Below, piece after piece: positions 16,542-24,309 of a stretch of 32,251 nucleotides of DNA. A program made the position numbers and the translations under genes. Each line of letters starts with the position of its first letter. Position 1 is the stretch's first letter. The DNA is from CAYGHG01 sp964349515 (GTDB lineage: Bacteria > Oederibacteriota > PGYV01 > CAYGHG01), in NCBI GenBank assembly GCA_964349515.1, contig CAYGHG010000018.1, positions 1 through 32,251 on the forward strand. Reading direction: 5' to 3'. The notes under the pieces were generated by a model, which searched no databases, had not been told where the DNA came from, and saw only the letters and a program-made list of their open reading frames with translations.

Positions 16542-16711
16542 GACAAGCCATTAGTACAGTACCATGACTGCAAAACCTTTTCAATATTGCAGCCCCTGTA
16601 TATTCTGTGACACGCTATTTCGCGCGAGCCTTGTTAAGAACAGGTTTCAAGAGTCCGGACAGCCGCGCCGCGTACAATGCAGGCGCAGTAACTTCTGTCT
16701 TCTGTCTTGTG

Positions 16712-16799
16712 GCTTATAGCTTATAGTTTATAATTTTTAGCTTATAGCTTATAGCTTAAGTACAATCCCACTGCACGCCTTTGGGAAATGGGGTTAGAA
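16712..16799 (+). repeat. AGCTTAT tandem plus long direct repeat, copy B, abutting dnaJ
   Basis: Two clusters of GCTTATA heptamers are followed by TACAATCCCAC and a CGCCTTTGGGAAATGGGGTT segment. It overlaps the dnaJ stop codon at 16794-16796 and matches copy A at 16442-16499. Confidence 0.6.
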
Positions 16800-17924
16800 C
16801 TTATCTTTTATTTCTTCCACTGCCTTTTCCTGTTCTGCTGTTTCCGCGGCCGGTATTTTGACGAACACTCTTACCAGCAGGTTCCCTCTTTTTTCTGTTT
16901 TTACGTCTTTTGCGCCTTTTCCCTGGACCTTAAAAACTGCGCCGGACTGGGTTCCTTTTGGAATGGTTATGTTTATATCCCCGCCTTCGGGAAGCGGCAC
17001 TTGTGCTTTTGAGCCTTTCATAGCCGAGAAAACATCAATTATAAGATCATAATAAAGGTCGTCGCCCTCCCTCGTATAAACGCCCCCGCCTTGTACTTTA
17101 AAAATCACATACAGGTCGCCCCTCTGCTTGTTCCATGAGTGCATATTTCCTTCGTTCTTTATTTTTATTTTGTCCCCGTCTTTAATCCCCTCGGGTATTC
17201 TTATTCTTATCTGCCTGGTTTCTTTTACCTCACCCGAGCCGGCACACGATTTACACTTTGCTATAGGGACCGCACCTTTGCCCTCGCATTGCGGGCAGGG
17301 TTTGTTTATCACAAACCCTCCCTGTTCAAAGGCCATAGAGCCGTGGCCGCCGCACATACGGCACTGCGCCAGGCCTGCACCCGGTTCCGCACCCGTGCCT
17401 CTGCACTCAGCGCAGTCTTTTACCCGCGGGACTTTCAGTATTGTTTCCCCGCCTTTAAGCGCGAGGTCAAAAGGAATTTCCATCCGGACGGTTAAATCAT
17501 CCCCTTTTACAGAGGTGTGGCGTGCGGCTCTCTGTGTCTGGGTGTTTCTGCCCGTACCCTGAAAAAACATGTCAAGAATATCTTCAAAACCGCCCTGTTT
17601 TGACGAGCGGCCGAATATGTTTTCAAAAACCGATGAAAAATCATGGGGTTCATTTCCGGCACTGCCGGCACCGCCTCCGTACTGAGAAAAATCAAACCCG
17701 CGCTCCTGCGCATCACGCAGTTGTTCATATTTTTCTTTTTTTTCTTTATTGGTGAGCACTTCATAAGCTTCGCTTATTTCTTTGAATTTTTCTTCGGCTT
17801 CTTTGTTGTTTGGATTGGCATCAGGGTGGTATTTTTTGGCAAGCTGCCTGAATTTGTTTTTTATCTCTGGCTCGGAGGCTCCCTTGCTTACCCCGAGTAT
17901 GGAGTAGTAGTCTTTAAGTTTCAT
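16794..17924 (-). CDS. dnaJ: DnaJ (Hsp40) co-chaperone, class I
   Basis: A 376-residue type I DnaJ. The J-domain (5-70) carries the essential HPD at 33-35, which stimulates DnaK ATPase. The Gly/Phe linker (about 77-125) is short and contains FEDILDMFF. The zinc domain has all four CxxCxGxG motifs (CAECRGTG, CRMCGGHG, CPQCEGKG, CKSCAGSG), and the two C-terminal beta domains follow to residue 376. It delivers unfolded substrates to DnaK. Unlike many genomes, where it directly follows dnaK, here it lies beyond groEL with its own probable promoter (18016-18024). Its leader contains a repeat unit (17946-17983) and the gene ends inside another repeat. ATG 17924 has AAGGA upstream. Confidence 0.95.
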   Translation of the reverse strand: MKLKDYYSILGVSKGASEPEIKNKFRQLAKKYHPDANPNNKEAEEKFKEISEAYEVLTNKEKKEKYEQLRDAQERGFDFSQYGGGAGSAGNEPHDFSSVFENIFGRSSKQGGFEDILDMFFQGTGRNTQTQRAARHTSVKGDDLTVRMEIPFDLALKGGETILKVPRVKDCAECRGTGAEPGAGLAQCRMCGGHGSMAFEQGGFVINKPCPQCEGKGAVPIAKCKSCAGSGEVKETRQIRIRIPEGIKDGDKIKIKNEGNMHSWNKQRGDLYVIFKVQGGGVYTREGDDLYYDLIIDVFSAMKGSKAQVPLPEGGDINITIPKGTQSGAVFKVQGKGAKDVKTEKRGNLLVRVFVKIPAAETAEQEKAVEEIKDKF

Positions 17925-17945
17925 GGCAGTCCTTTCTGTAAAGAC

Positions 17946-17983
17946 AAGTTAAGAAGACAAAAGACACAAGACAGAAGTTTAAG
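17946..17983 (+). repeat. solo purine-rich repeat in the dnaJ leader
   Basis: A 38-base unit opening AAGTTAAGAAGACAAAAGAC and closing AGAAGTTTAAG, the same orientation as the copies before terC, htpX and gldA. No inverted partner is found between here and groEL. It lies between the likely dnaJ promoter and the dnaJ start. Confidence 0.7.
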
Positions 17984-18015
17984 TACAAATAGAAAAAACC
18001 TCCTGTAACATTTTA

Positions 18016-18024
18016 ATTATAACA
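18016..18024 (-). promoter_or_regulatory. extended -10 promoter for dnaJ
   Basis: The minus strand reads TGTTATAAT: a perfect TATAAT (18016-18021) with the TGn extension. No good -35 box is seen at the expected distance, which is common for extended -10 promoters. The leader would be about 85 bases and include the repeat at 17946-17983. Confidence 0.5.
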
Positions 18025-18057
18025 CCGGATTCTGACTAATACCTAAAACGTTAAGGC

Positions 18058-18141
18058 AAATCCCCCCTATCCCCCCTTTGGTAAAGGGGGTTAGGACAGC
18101 TCCCCCCTCCCCCCTTTTGAAAAAGGGGGTTAGAGGGGGGG
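18058..18141. repeat. C/G-tract palindromic repeat pair, possible groEL terminator
   Basis: Two hairpins occur in tandem: CCCCCTTTGGTAAAGGGGG (18072-18090) and CCCCCTTTTGAAAAAGGGGG (18110-18129), each followed by TTAG and flanked by further C or G runs. Repeats of this style occur between genes in many bacterial genomes. It lies directly behind the groEL stop and could stall transcription from either side. Neither hairpin has a proper U-tract, so repeat is the safer label. Confidence 0.7.
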
Positions 18142-18149
18142 CGCCTGTT

Positions 18150-19793
18150 TTACATCATATCCATTCCGCCGCCCATACCGCCCATTCCCGGCATCGGGCC
18201 GTGCTTGTGTTCCTTTTCCGGAAGATCAACAATCAGAGTTTCTGTGGTAAGCAGGAGAGCCGCGATTGACGCCGCGTTCTGCAGTGCCGAGCGCGTCACT
18301 TTGGTCGGGTCAATAATACCCTCTTTTACCATATCCTTTATCTTACCGTCGTTTGCGTCAAAGCCCATGTTCACATCTTTTTCTTTCAGTACTTTGTCTA
18401 TTACTATCGAGCCGTCTGTACCGGCGTTAAAAGCTATCTGCCTGATAGGCGCTTCCAGCGCTTTCTTTACTATCTTGGCGCCTATGGCCTCCTCAGAATC
18501 CTCAAGATTCAGTGTATCAAGCACCGCTGATGTCCTGAGAAGCGCAACACCGCCGCCGGGCACTATGCCTTCTTCAACAGCCGCCCTTGTAGCATGCAGC
18601 GCGTCTTCCACGCGTGCTTTCTTCTCTTTCATTTCGGTCTCGGTAGCGGCTCCTACATTTAAAACAGCCACGCCGCCTGAAATTTTCGCGAGCCTTTCCT
18701 GAAGTTTTTCCCTGTCATAGTCAGATGTGGTGTCTTCTATCTGCTTCTTTATCTGCTTAGCCCTGGCTTCTATCTCTTTCTTGTCGCCTGCACCCTCTAC
18801 TATGGTGGTGTTTTCCTTGTCAACCGTCACTTTCTTTGCCTGCCCGAGGTCTTTAATCGTCGCCTTTTCCAGTTTCATGCCAGCGTCTTCACTTATAACC
18901 GTGCCGCCGGTCAGGATAGCTATGTCTTCAAGCATTGACTTTCTCCTGTCGCCGAATCCGGGAGCCTTTACAGCCGCACAAACAAATGTGCCTTTTATCC
19001 TGTTTACAACCAGGGTAGCGAGCGCCTCTCCCTCAACCTCTTCAGATATGATGAGGATGGGCCTGCCCTGCTGTACCACTTCCTGAAGTATGGGCAGCAG
19101 GTCCTTCATAACGGATATCTTTTTGTCGTATATTAATATGAAGGGGTTCTCAAGCTCTGTCGTCATTTTGTCCGCGTTGGTGACAAAATAAGGGGAGATA
19201 TACCCCTGGTCAAACTGCATTCCCTCAACTACTTCCAGAGTGGTATCTATTCCTTTTGCCTCTTCAACAGTGATTACACCGTCATTGCCCACTTTTTCCA
19301 TGGCGTCGGCTATGAGTTTTCCTATTTCCTTGTCGTTATTCGCGGAAATAGTGGCGACCTGCGCTATCTCTTTTTTGTCTTTTACCTCTTTTGAAATTTT
19401 CTTAAGCTCGGCTACTATTGCCGCTGTGGCCTTTTCAATGCCGCGCTTTATCGGCATCGGGTTTGTGCCTGCTGTTACGTTCTTCATCCCCTCGGCAAAA
19501 ATCGCCTGGGTGAGAAGAGTGGCCGTTGTCGTACCGTCACCGGCTATGTCCGAGGTCTTTGAAGCCACTTCCTTTACAAGCTGGGCGCCCATGTTTTCAT
19601 AAGGGTCCTCAAGTTCAATCTCTTTTGCGATTGTCACGCCGTCATTTGTAATAGTCGGCGAGCCGTACTTTTTGTCGATTATTACATTTCTGCCGCGGGG
19701 CCCGATTGTAACTTTGACCGCGTTGGCTACCTGGTCAATACCCCTTTTTAATGATTTTCTTCCCTCTTCGTCAAACCTAAGCTGTTTTGCCAT
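18150..19793 (-). CDS. groEL: chaperonin GroEL (Hsp60)
   Basis: A full-length 547-residue GroEL. The ATP motif GDGTTTATLL (85-94, with D86) and the N-terminal GPRGRNVIIDKKYG are intact, and the C-terminus is the flexible GGM-type tail (GPMPGMGGMGGGM). It forms the double-ring folding chamber with GroES in the cytoplasm. ATG 19793 has GGAGGAGCAGG upstream, 25 bases after groES. It is the third gene of a dnaK-groES-groEL run, with no promoter seen in the short gaps, so it is probably controlled together with dnaK. The reading frame is not interrupted. Confidence 0.98.
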   Translation of the reverse strand: MAKQLRFDEEGRKSLKRGIDQVANAVKVTIGPRGRNVIIDKKYGSPTITNDGVTIAKEIELEDPYENMGAQLVKEVASKTSDIAGDGTTTATLLTQAIFAEGMKNVTAGTNPMPIKRGIEKATAAIVAELKKISKEVKDKKEIAQVATISANNDKEIGKLIADAMEKVGNDGVITVEEAKGIDTTLEVVEGMQFDQGYISPYFVTNADKMTTELENPFILIYDKKISVMKDLLPILQEVVQQGRPILIISEEVEGEALATLVVNRIKGTFVCAAVKAPGFGDRRKSMLEDIAILTGGTVISEDAGMKLEKATIKDLGQAKKVTVDKENTTIVEGAGDKKEIEARAKQIKKQIEDTTSDYDREKLQERLAKISGGVAVLNVGAATETEMKEKKARVEDALHATRAAVEEGIVPGGGVALLRTSAVLDTLNLEDSEEAIGAKIVKKALEAPIRQIAFNAGTDGSIVIDKVLKEKDVNMGFDANDGKIKDMVKEGIIDPTKVTRSALQNAASIAALLLTTETLIVDLPEKEHKHGPMPGMGGMGGGMDMM

Positions 19794-19818
19794 ATTTCCT
19801 GCTCCTCCTTTTTATTTT

Positions 19819-20106
19819 TTATTCAACGATTGCAAGAACGTCTTCTTCGGTCATTATGATGTACTCCACGTCGTCAACTTTTATTTCGTTGCCGCCGTAC
19901 TTCTGATAGATAACCTTGTCCCCTTTTTTGAGCTCCATTGGTTTTCTCTTTCCGTCGTCCATGATCTTGCCCTGCCCTGCTTCCACTACTTCGCCCCTGG
20001 AAGGTTTCTCTTTCGCGGTGTCCGGGATTATAATGCCCCCCTTTTTCACCTCTGCCTCTTCCATCGGTTTTACTACGATGTGGTCTCCTAACGGTTTCAA
20101 CTTCAT
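19819..20106 (-). CDS. groES: co-chaperonin GroES (Hsp10)
   Basis: A 95-residue GroES with the expected start (KLKPLGDHIVVKPMEEAE), a mobile-loop region around KKGGIIIPDTAKEKP (22-36) and the conserved end EYIIMTEEDVLAIVE. It caps GroEL. It begins 30 bases after the dnaK stop and ends 25 bases before groEL. No CIRCE (TTAGCACTC-N9-GAGTGCTAA) operator is present in front, unlike many groESL operons. Confidence 0.97.
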   Translation of the reverse strand: MKLKPLGDHIVVKPMEEAEVKKGGIIIPDTAKEKPSRGEVVEAGQGKIMDDGKRKPMELKKGDKVIYQKYGGNEIKVDDVEYIIMTEEDVLAIVE

Positions 20107-20136
20107 TTTCTCTTTCCTCCTTTTAAAAAATATTTT

Positions 20137-22044
20137 TTATTTCTTTTTGTCCTTGTCGTCAACTACCTCATACTCGGCGTCAACTACGCCGTCGTCTTTT
20201 TTCTCTTCCGGCCCGGGCTGCCCGGCTTCACCGGGTTTGGCCCCCGCCGCCTGGTACATTTTCGAAGCTGTCTTGTGCCACTTGTCGGTGAGCTCCTGTA
20301 TTGCTTTTTTTATTTCCTCTGTCCCCGCTTTGTTTTCAACCATTTTTTTGAGTTTTTCCGCGGCTTCCTCAAGCTCCTTTTTCTCCTCCGGCGATATCTT
20401 GTCTCCCGCTTCTTTGATGGTTTTTTCCGCGTTGTAAACGAGTGAATCAGCCTGGTTTTTAACATCAACCTCCTCGCGCTTTTTTCTGTCCTCTTCCGCG
20501 TGCGCTTCGGCCTCCTTTACCTTCTTTTCTATCTCATCTTTTGAAAGCCCCGAGGAAGCTGTAATTGTTATCTTTTGTTCCTTCGCGGTCGCCATGTCCT
20601 TTGCGGAAACATGCAGTATGCCGTTTGCATCTATGTCAAATGTCACCTCTACCTGCGGCACGCCGCGGGGCGCGGGAGGTATGCCGTCCAGGTGGAAACG
20701 GCCTATGGTCTTATTGTCCCCCGCCATATTTCTCTCACCCTGCAGCACGTGTATTTCCACGCTGGTCTGATTGTCAGCGGCGGTTGAGAAAATCTCTGAT
20801 TTTTTTGTGGGGATGGTCGTGTTTCTTTCTATCAGCCTGGTAAATACCCCGCCGAGCGTTTCAATGCCGAGCGAAAGAGGCGTCACGTCAAGCAGAAGCA
20901 CGTCTTTCACCTCTCCTTGCAGAACTCCCGCCTGTATCGCCGCTCCTATTGCGACTACTTCATCCGGGTTGACTCCTTTGTGGGGCTCTTTGCCGAATAT
21001 CCTTTTTACCATTTCAACCACAGCAGGCATCCTGGTCATTCCGCCTACGAGCACCACTTCGTCTATGTCTTTTGCCTCAAGCCCCGCGTCGGAAATCGCG
21101 TTCTTGCACGGCGCCACAGTACGCTCTATGAGTTCAGCAACCAGCTGCTCCAGTTTTGCGCGTGTCAGGGTAACAACGAGGTGCTTTGGCCCGTTTGCGT
21201 CTGCTGTTATGAAGGGAAGGTTTATCTCGGACTGGGCTGTTGAAGACAGCTCTATCTTTGCCTTCTCTGCCGCTTCTTTGAGGCGCTGAAGCACCATCTT
21301 GTCTTTTGAAAGGTCAATGCCCTCCTGTTTCTTAAACTCATCAACGAGCCAGCTGATTATTTTCTGGTCAAAATCATCGCCGCCCAGGTGGGTGTCGCCG
21401 TTTGTGGATTTCACCTCAAACACGCCGTCTCCGATTTCAAGGATTGAAATATCAAAAGTACCGCCCCCCAAGTCATACACGGCGATTTTTTCGTTTTTCT
21501 TTTTATCAAGACCGTATGCAAGCGAAGCCGCCGTAGGCTCATTTATTATTCTTAAGACTTCAAGCCCTGCTATTTTTCCGGCATCCTTTGTTGCCTGCCG
21601 CTGGGAGTCATTAAAATACGCAGGCACCGTAATAACAGCCTGGGTTACAGTTTCGCCCAAATAGCTCTCTGCATCAGCTTTGAGCTTTGCGAGTATCATA
21701 GCCGAAACTTCGGGCGGGCTGAAGTGCTTGTCTCCTATGGCAACTCCGGCATCCCCGTTCGGGGCCTTTTCAACCTTGTAAGGCACAAGCTTCTGTTCGC
21801 TTGTCACTTCGTCATACTTGCGGCCCACAAATCTTTTAATTGAGAAAACAGTATTTTCCGGGTTGGCTATTGCCTGTCTTTTTCCAGGAAGCCCCACCAC
21901 TCTCTCTCCTGATTTTGTAAAACCTACAACAGACGGAGTGGTCCTGTTGCCTTCTGCGTTTACAATTACCTTTGGTTCTTTACCTTCCATTACAGCCACA
22001 CATGAATTTGTAGTTCCAAGGTCTATTCCGATTACCTTTGCCAT
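20137..22044 (-). CDS. dnaK: molecular chaperone DnaK (Hsp70)
   Basis: A 635-residue Hsp70. The N-terminus IGIDLGTTNSCVAV, the phosphate-2 motif IAVYDLGGGTFDISI, EEVVLVGGMTRMP-like strand DEVVLVGGMTRMP and the linker DVLLLDVTPLSLGIETLGG are all typical. The C-terminal tail is charged and ends VVDDKDKKK, with an EYEVVDD end in place of the E. coli-type EEVKD. The start is fixed at 22044 by GGAGGTG and the conserved MAKVIGIDLG; a 76-codon in-frame extension upstream is not conserved-looking and is rejected. It heads a dnaK-groES-groEL operon. No grpE or hrcA is adjacent. A palindrome at 22145-22161 is a candidate operator. Confidence 0.98.
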   Translation of the reverse strand: MAKVIGIDLGTTNSCVAVMEGKEPKVIVNAEGNRTTPSVVGFTKSGERVVGLPGKRQAIANPENTVFSIKRFVGRKYDEVTSEQKLVPYKVEKAPNGDAGVAIGDKHFSPPEVSAMILAKLKADAESYLGETVTQAVITVPAYFNDSQRQATKDAGKIAGLEVLRIINEPTAASLAYGLDKKKNEKIAVYDLGGGTFDISILEIGDGVFEVKSTNGDTHLGGDDFDQKIISWLVDEFKKQEGIDLSKDKMVLQRLKEAAEKAKIELSSTAQSEINLPFITADANGPKHLVVTLTRAKLEQLVAELIERTVAPCKNAISDAGLEAKDIDEVVLVGGMTRMPAVVEMVKRIFGKEPHKGVNPDEVVAIGAAIQAGVLQGEVKDVLLLDVTPLSLGIETLGGVFTRLIERNTTIPTKKSEIFSTAADNQTSVEIHVLQGERNMAGDNKTIGRFHLDGIPPAPRGVPQVEVTFDIDANGILHVSAKDMATAKEQKITITASSGLSKDEIEKKVKEAEAHAEEDRKKREEVDVKNQADSLVYNAEKTIKEAGDKISPEEKKELEEAAEKLKKMVENKAGTEEIKKAIQELTDKWHKTASKMYQAAGAKPGEAGQPGPEEKKDDGVVDAEYEVVDDKDKKK

Positions 22045-22144
22045 ATATCTCACCTCCGTTTTTTTCAAAGAAATACACGAGTATAATAGCAACATGCGTG
22101 CCATATTTTTTTCCTTTATAAATAAGGGATATATGCTTGAGCCG

Positions 22145-22161
22145 TGTTTCATTTTGAAACA
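22145..22161. promoter_or_regulatory. candidate operator palindrome upstream of dnaK
   Basis: A perfect seven-base inverted repeat with a three-base centre, TGTTTCA-AAA-TGAAACA on the minus strand, sits about 100 bases before the dnaK ATG. It is in the divergent region between dnaK and the plus-strand lipoprotein gene. It matches neither CIRCE nor a clear sigma-32 promoter. A role in heat-shock control is inferred only from position. Confidence 0.35.
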
Positions 22162-22282
22162 GCCTGTTTGTAGGTGCTCTATATTGGATAACTGAGCGCG
22201 CAGCAAAAAATGCGCATCACAATGCACAGCCCTGCTAAAAAAACACAAAAAATAAGGTCTTTTCTTCGGCACTTAAGTTGCT

Positions 22283-22303
22283 TATAATGTTATCAAAAGG
22301 AGG
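22283..22303 (+). promoter_or_regulatory. -10 box and strong RBS for the lipoprotein-hydrolase pair
   Basis: A perfect TATAAT occurs at 22283-22288, without a good -35 box, and AAAAGGAGG follows before the ATG at 22309. With the -10 at this position the transcript leader would be only about 15 bases long, so the AAAAGGAGG site would fall at or near the 5' end of the message. An upstream start site remains possible. Confidence 0.4.
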
Positions 22304-22308
22304 TTTAT

Positions 22309-23361
22309 ATGAAAAAACTTTTAACCGCTTCTGCACTTGCTTTAATCACCGCCGCTTTTACAGGGTGCTATACTATGTCGCCGTATATGCCTTCAGCACG
22401 CATGATGCCTGACAATGCGATAACTTTGTCAGGAGGCGCAGGCAGGCTCTCTTTCACTTCCGAGCAGCCTGTATACAGTTACGAAAACTATTATTATGGA
22501 GAACTCTCGGGAACAGCAAAAAAAGAAAGCATTGCAATATCACCCGACCTCGGGATTGCGATTAAACTGGCAGGCGCTAATGCGGAGCTGGGGTTCAGCA
22601 CCCGCAGCATGATTGTTTATAACTTCAGCCTTAAATGGGGGCTTACAGACCCCGAGGGTTCCCTGGTTCATGCCGCGCTTGACACCGGCCTGCATTTGTC
22701 CCCTTTTTCATTTTCATCGCTCAGCTTCAGCTCCGGGCTTATTGTAAATGTCGCCCTTCTGCCCGATATGCCTCTTGACCTGATTCTCGGCGCCTACTAT
22801 CAGGCCGCCCACATCACGAATACCTACACGTACGGCACATACTACAGAACTCCCGCGAACTCAATGTATTACTACGCAGGTTTTGAATTCCCCATGCGCA
22901 AAGACGCGCTTTTCTGTGCAGGCGCCGGTTATACAAAAGCCTTTGACTCCAACACCACGCCAAATGAATTGCTCTATTTCTCCGTCGGCGTCAAAGCCAT
23001 AGTAAAAGGGCCCTCCCCCGCACAAAAACCCGGGTCGCCTGTTTATCAATCCGACATTCCGGCCGACTTGGGCAGAACCGCCGCCGATTACCTGCACGAA
23101 GCGGGGATACTCATGGCAGACAGGGATTTTTTCGGAGCGTCCGAACTCCTGTCAACCGGCCTTAAATCTTATCCCGGCGACAATTCTATTAAGAAGATGC
23201 TTGCAGACGCACATTATGCCGCCGGCGACAAGAGAGGCGCGCTTAAAATTTATTATGAGATTCTTGAGGACGAACCCTGGAACAAAGCCCTCAGGATTAC
23301 GGCCGCAACGATTTTTTCGGAACTGAAAGCCGAGAAACAAAACCCGGAGAATAAAAAATGA
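22309..23361 (+). CDS. lipoprotein with beta-rich body and C-terminal TPR-like helices
   Basis: A 350-residue protein with a lipoprotein signal peptide: KK, hydrophobic 4-17, then FTGC with the lipidated cysteine at C20. Residues about 35-245 alternate polar and hydrophobic in strands rich in Tyr, Ser and Gly, as in small outer-membrane beta-barrels or beta-sandwiches. Residues about 255-345 are helical and read like two or three TPR units (AADYLHEAGILMADRDFFGA, MLADAHYAAGDKRGALKIYYEIL). I do not recognise a named family. Its end overlaps the hydrolase start by ATGA, so both are probably made together. Likely an envelope protein with unknown partner. Confidence 0.7.
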   Translation: MKKLLTASALALITAAFTGCYTMSPYMPSARMMPDNAITLSGGAGRLSFTSEQPVYSYENYYYGELSGTAKKESIAISPDLGIAIKLAGANAELGFSTRSMIVYNFSLKWGLTDPEGSLVHAALDTGLHLSPFSFSSLSFSSGLIVNVALLPDMPLDLILGAYYQAAHITNTYTYGTYYRTPANSMYYYAGFEFPMRKDALFCAGAGYTKAFDSNTTPNELLYFSVGVKAIVKGPSPAQKPGSPVYQSDIPADLGRTAADYLHEAGILMADRDFFGASELLSTGLKSYPGDNSIKKMLADAHYAAGDKRGALKIYYEILEDEPWNKALRITAATIFSELKAEKQNPENKK

Positions 23362-24248
23362 AACCCCTGCGCGCAGCCGCGGCACTTTTCATATTAATAC
23401 CGGCGCTTTGCTGCGGTATGTCGCCTTTTAAAAAAACCGTATATGAAAATGAACTCTTCAGGCCTGAACGTTTCAGGCCTGTCCCCGACGGTTTCTATAA
23501 CGGTTATCACCTGAAGAACACGGAGCTCAAAGTGCACGGTGCGGCGCTGCGCGGCTGGATACTCACAAAAGAAAACCCCTCCGGGCTTATTATATATTAC
23601 TATGGTAATTCTGAAACCGTATATGAATCGCGCGAAAGGCTTTTTTTTATTGCGGCTGATACGGGGTTTGACGTGCTCTGCCTTGATTACCGCAGTTACG
23701 GCGCGAGCTCGGGTACGCCGTCCATAGATTTTATTCTGGAGGACAGCCTTGAGATTTACGACGCCTTTTCCCCGCTTTACATGGACATATTCGTTTACGG
23801 CCATTCGCTCGGCACCATACCGGCGCTTCACACCGCCATAGAACGCAGGGTAAACGGCGTTGTGCTGGAAGCGGCCTTTACCACGGCAAAAGAGGCAGTC
23901 CCGGGCACTGCCTATTATCTGCCCGGTTTTCTAAAAGGATTGATTGAACTTGAAGCTTCAAAAGAGCTTGCCGGTATAAAACCACAACAGTCAGAAAGGA
24001 TTCACAGCCTTAAAGCCCCTCTCCTGCTGCTTCACGGTTCTGAAGACGCATTGTTTCCTGTTTCAATGGCGCGGGAAATGCACAAAAACGCGGGAAGCAA
24101 GGAGAAGTTTTTAAAAATCATCAAAGGCGCGGGGCACCACAACCTTGATTTGAAAAGCGAAGCCGCGTCCGAAGTGTTTTTTGGGTTTTTAAGGGATTTT
24201 TCAGGAAATCCATTCTCTGTTTACGGCCCTGTCAGGCCCGCGCTTTAA
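23358..24248 (+). CDS. membrane-associated alpha/beta hydrolase (S33/ABHD12-13 type)
   Basis: A 296-residue protein with an N-terminal hydrophobic segment ending LCCG, either a lipobox or a signal anchor. The alpha/beta-hydrolase core is complete: nucleophile S150 in GHSLG, acid D230 in LLHGSEDALFP, base H260 in GAGHHNL, and the conserved LDYRSYGASSG (109-119). Family members are lipases, esterases or thioesterases, and the substrate cannot be read from the sequence. The ATG overlaps the lipoprotein stop (ATGA), indicating translational coupling and a shared envelope role. The frame is intact. Confidence 0.82.
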   Translation: MKPLRAAAALFILIPALCCGMSPFKKTVYENELFRPERFRPVPDGFYNGYHLKNTELKVHGAALRGWILTKENPSGLIIYYYGNSETVYESRERLFFIAADTGFDVLCLDYRSYGASSGTPSIDFILEDSLEIYDAFSPLYMDIFVYGHSLGTIPALHTAIERRVNGVVLEAAFTTAKEAVPGTAYYLPGFLKGLIELEASKELAGIKPQQSERIHSLKAPLLLLHGSEDALFPVSMAREMHKNAGSKEKFLKIIKGAGHHNLDLKSEAASEVFFGFLRDFSGNPFSVYGPVRPAL

Positions 24249-24257
24249 TATCTCAGC

Positions 24258-24287
24258 CGTTTCCTTCGGCATGACGCCGGAAAAACG
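24258..24287. terminator. possible bidirectional terminator between convergent genes
   Basis: CGTTT and CGGC pair with GCCG and AAACG around ATGAC, with small bulges, giving an imperfect hairpin whose flanks are A-rich on one side and T-rich on the other. It sits between the stops of the plus-strand hydrolase and the minus-strand membrane protein. Confidence 0.35.
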
Positions 24288-24309
24288 CAGGCCCCTTAAA
24301 GCCGCATTT

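Larger units (their letters stand above)
16377..16712. mobile_element. inverted purine/pyrimidine repeats enclosing a non-coding spacer
   Basis: The left repeat 16377-16412 (AAGTTTATAAGACAAAAGAC and on) faces a right repeat 16689-16712 (TAACTTCTGTCTTCTGTCTT). Both belong to the family described at 2340-2941. The roughly 275-base interior has no open frame, but does contain a terminator-like hairpin (16508-16541) and the partial palindrome CCTTGTTAAGAACAGG (16629-16644). I see no tRNA, SRP RNA or RNase P pattern in it. Confidence 0.5.

Noticed and set aside
16413..16688. Structural RNA gene (SRP, 6S, tmRNA or RNase P) in the spacer
   Set aside because: None of the conserved blocks of these RNAs could be found on either strand.
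19794..20136. CIRCE operator before groES or groEL
   Set aside because: No TTAGCACTC-N9-GAGTGCTAA match is present in either short gap, nor before dnaK.
20137..22272. Longer DnaK with a 76-residue N-terminal extension
   Set aside because: The extension lacks conservation with Hsp70 proteins and a strong ribosome site lies before the internal ATG at 22044.
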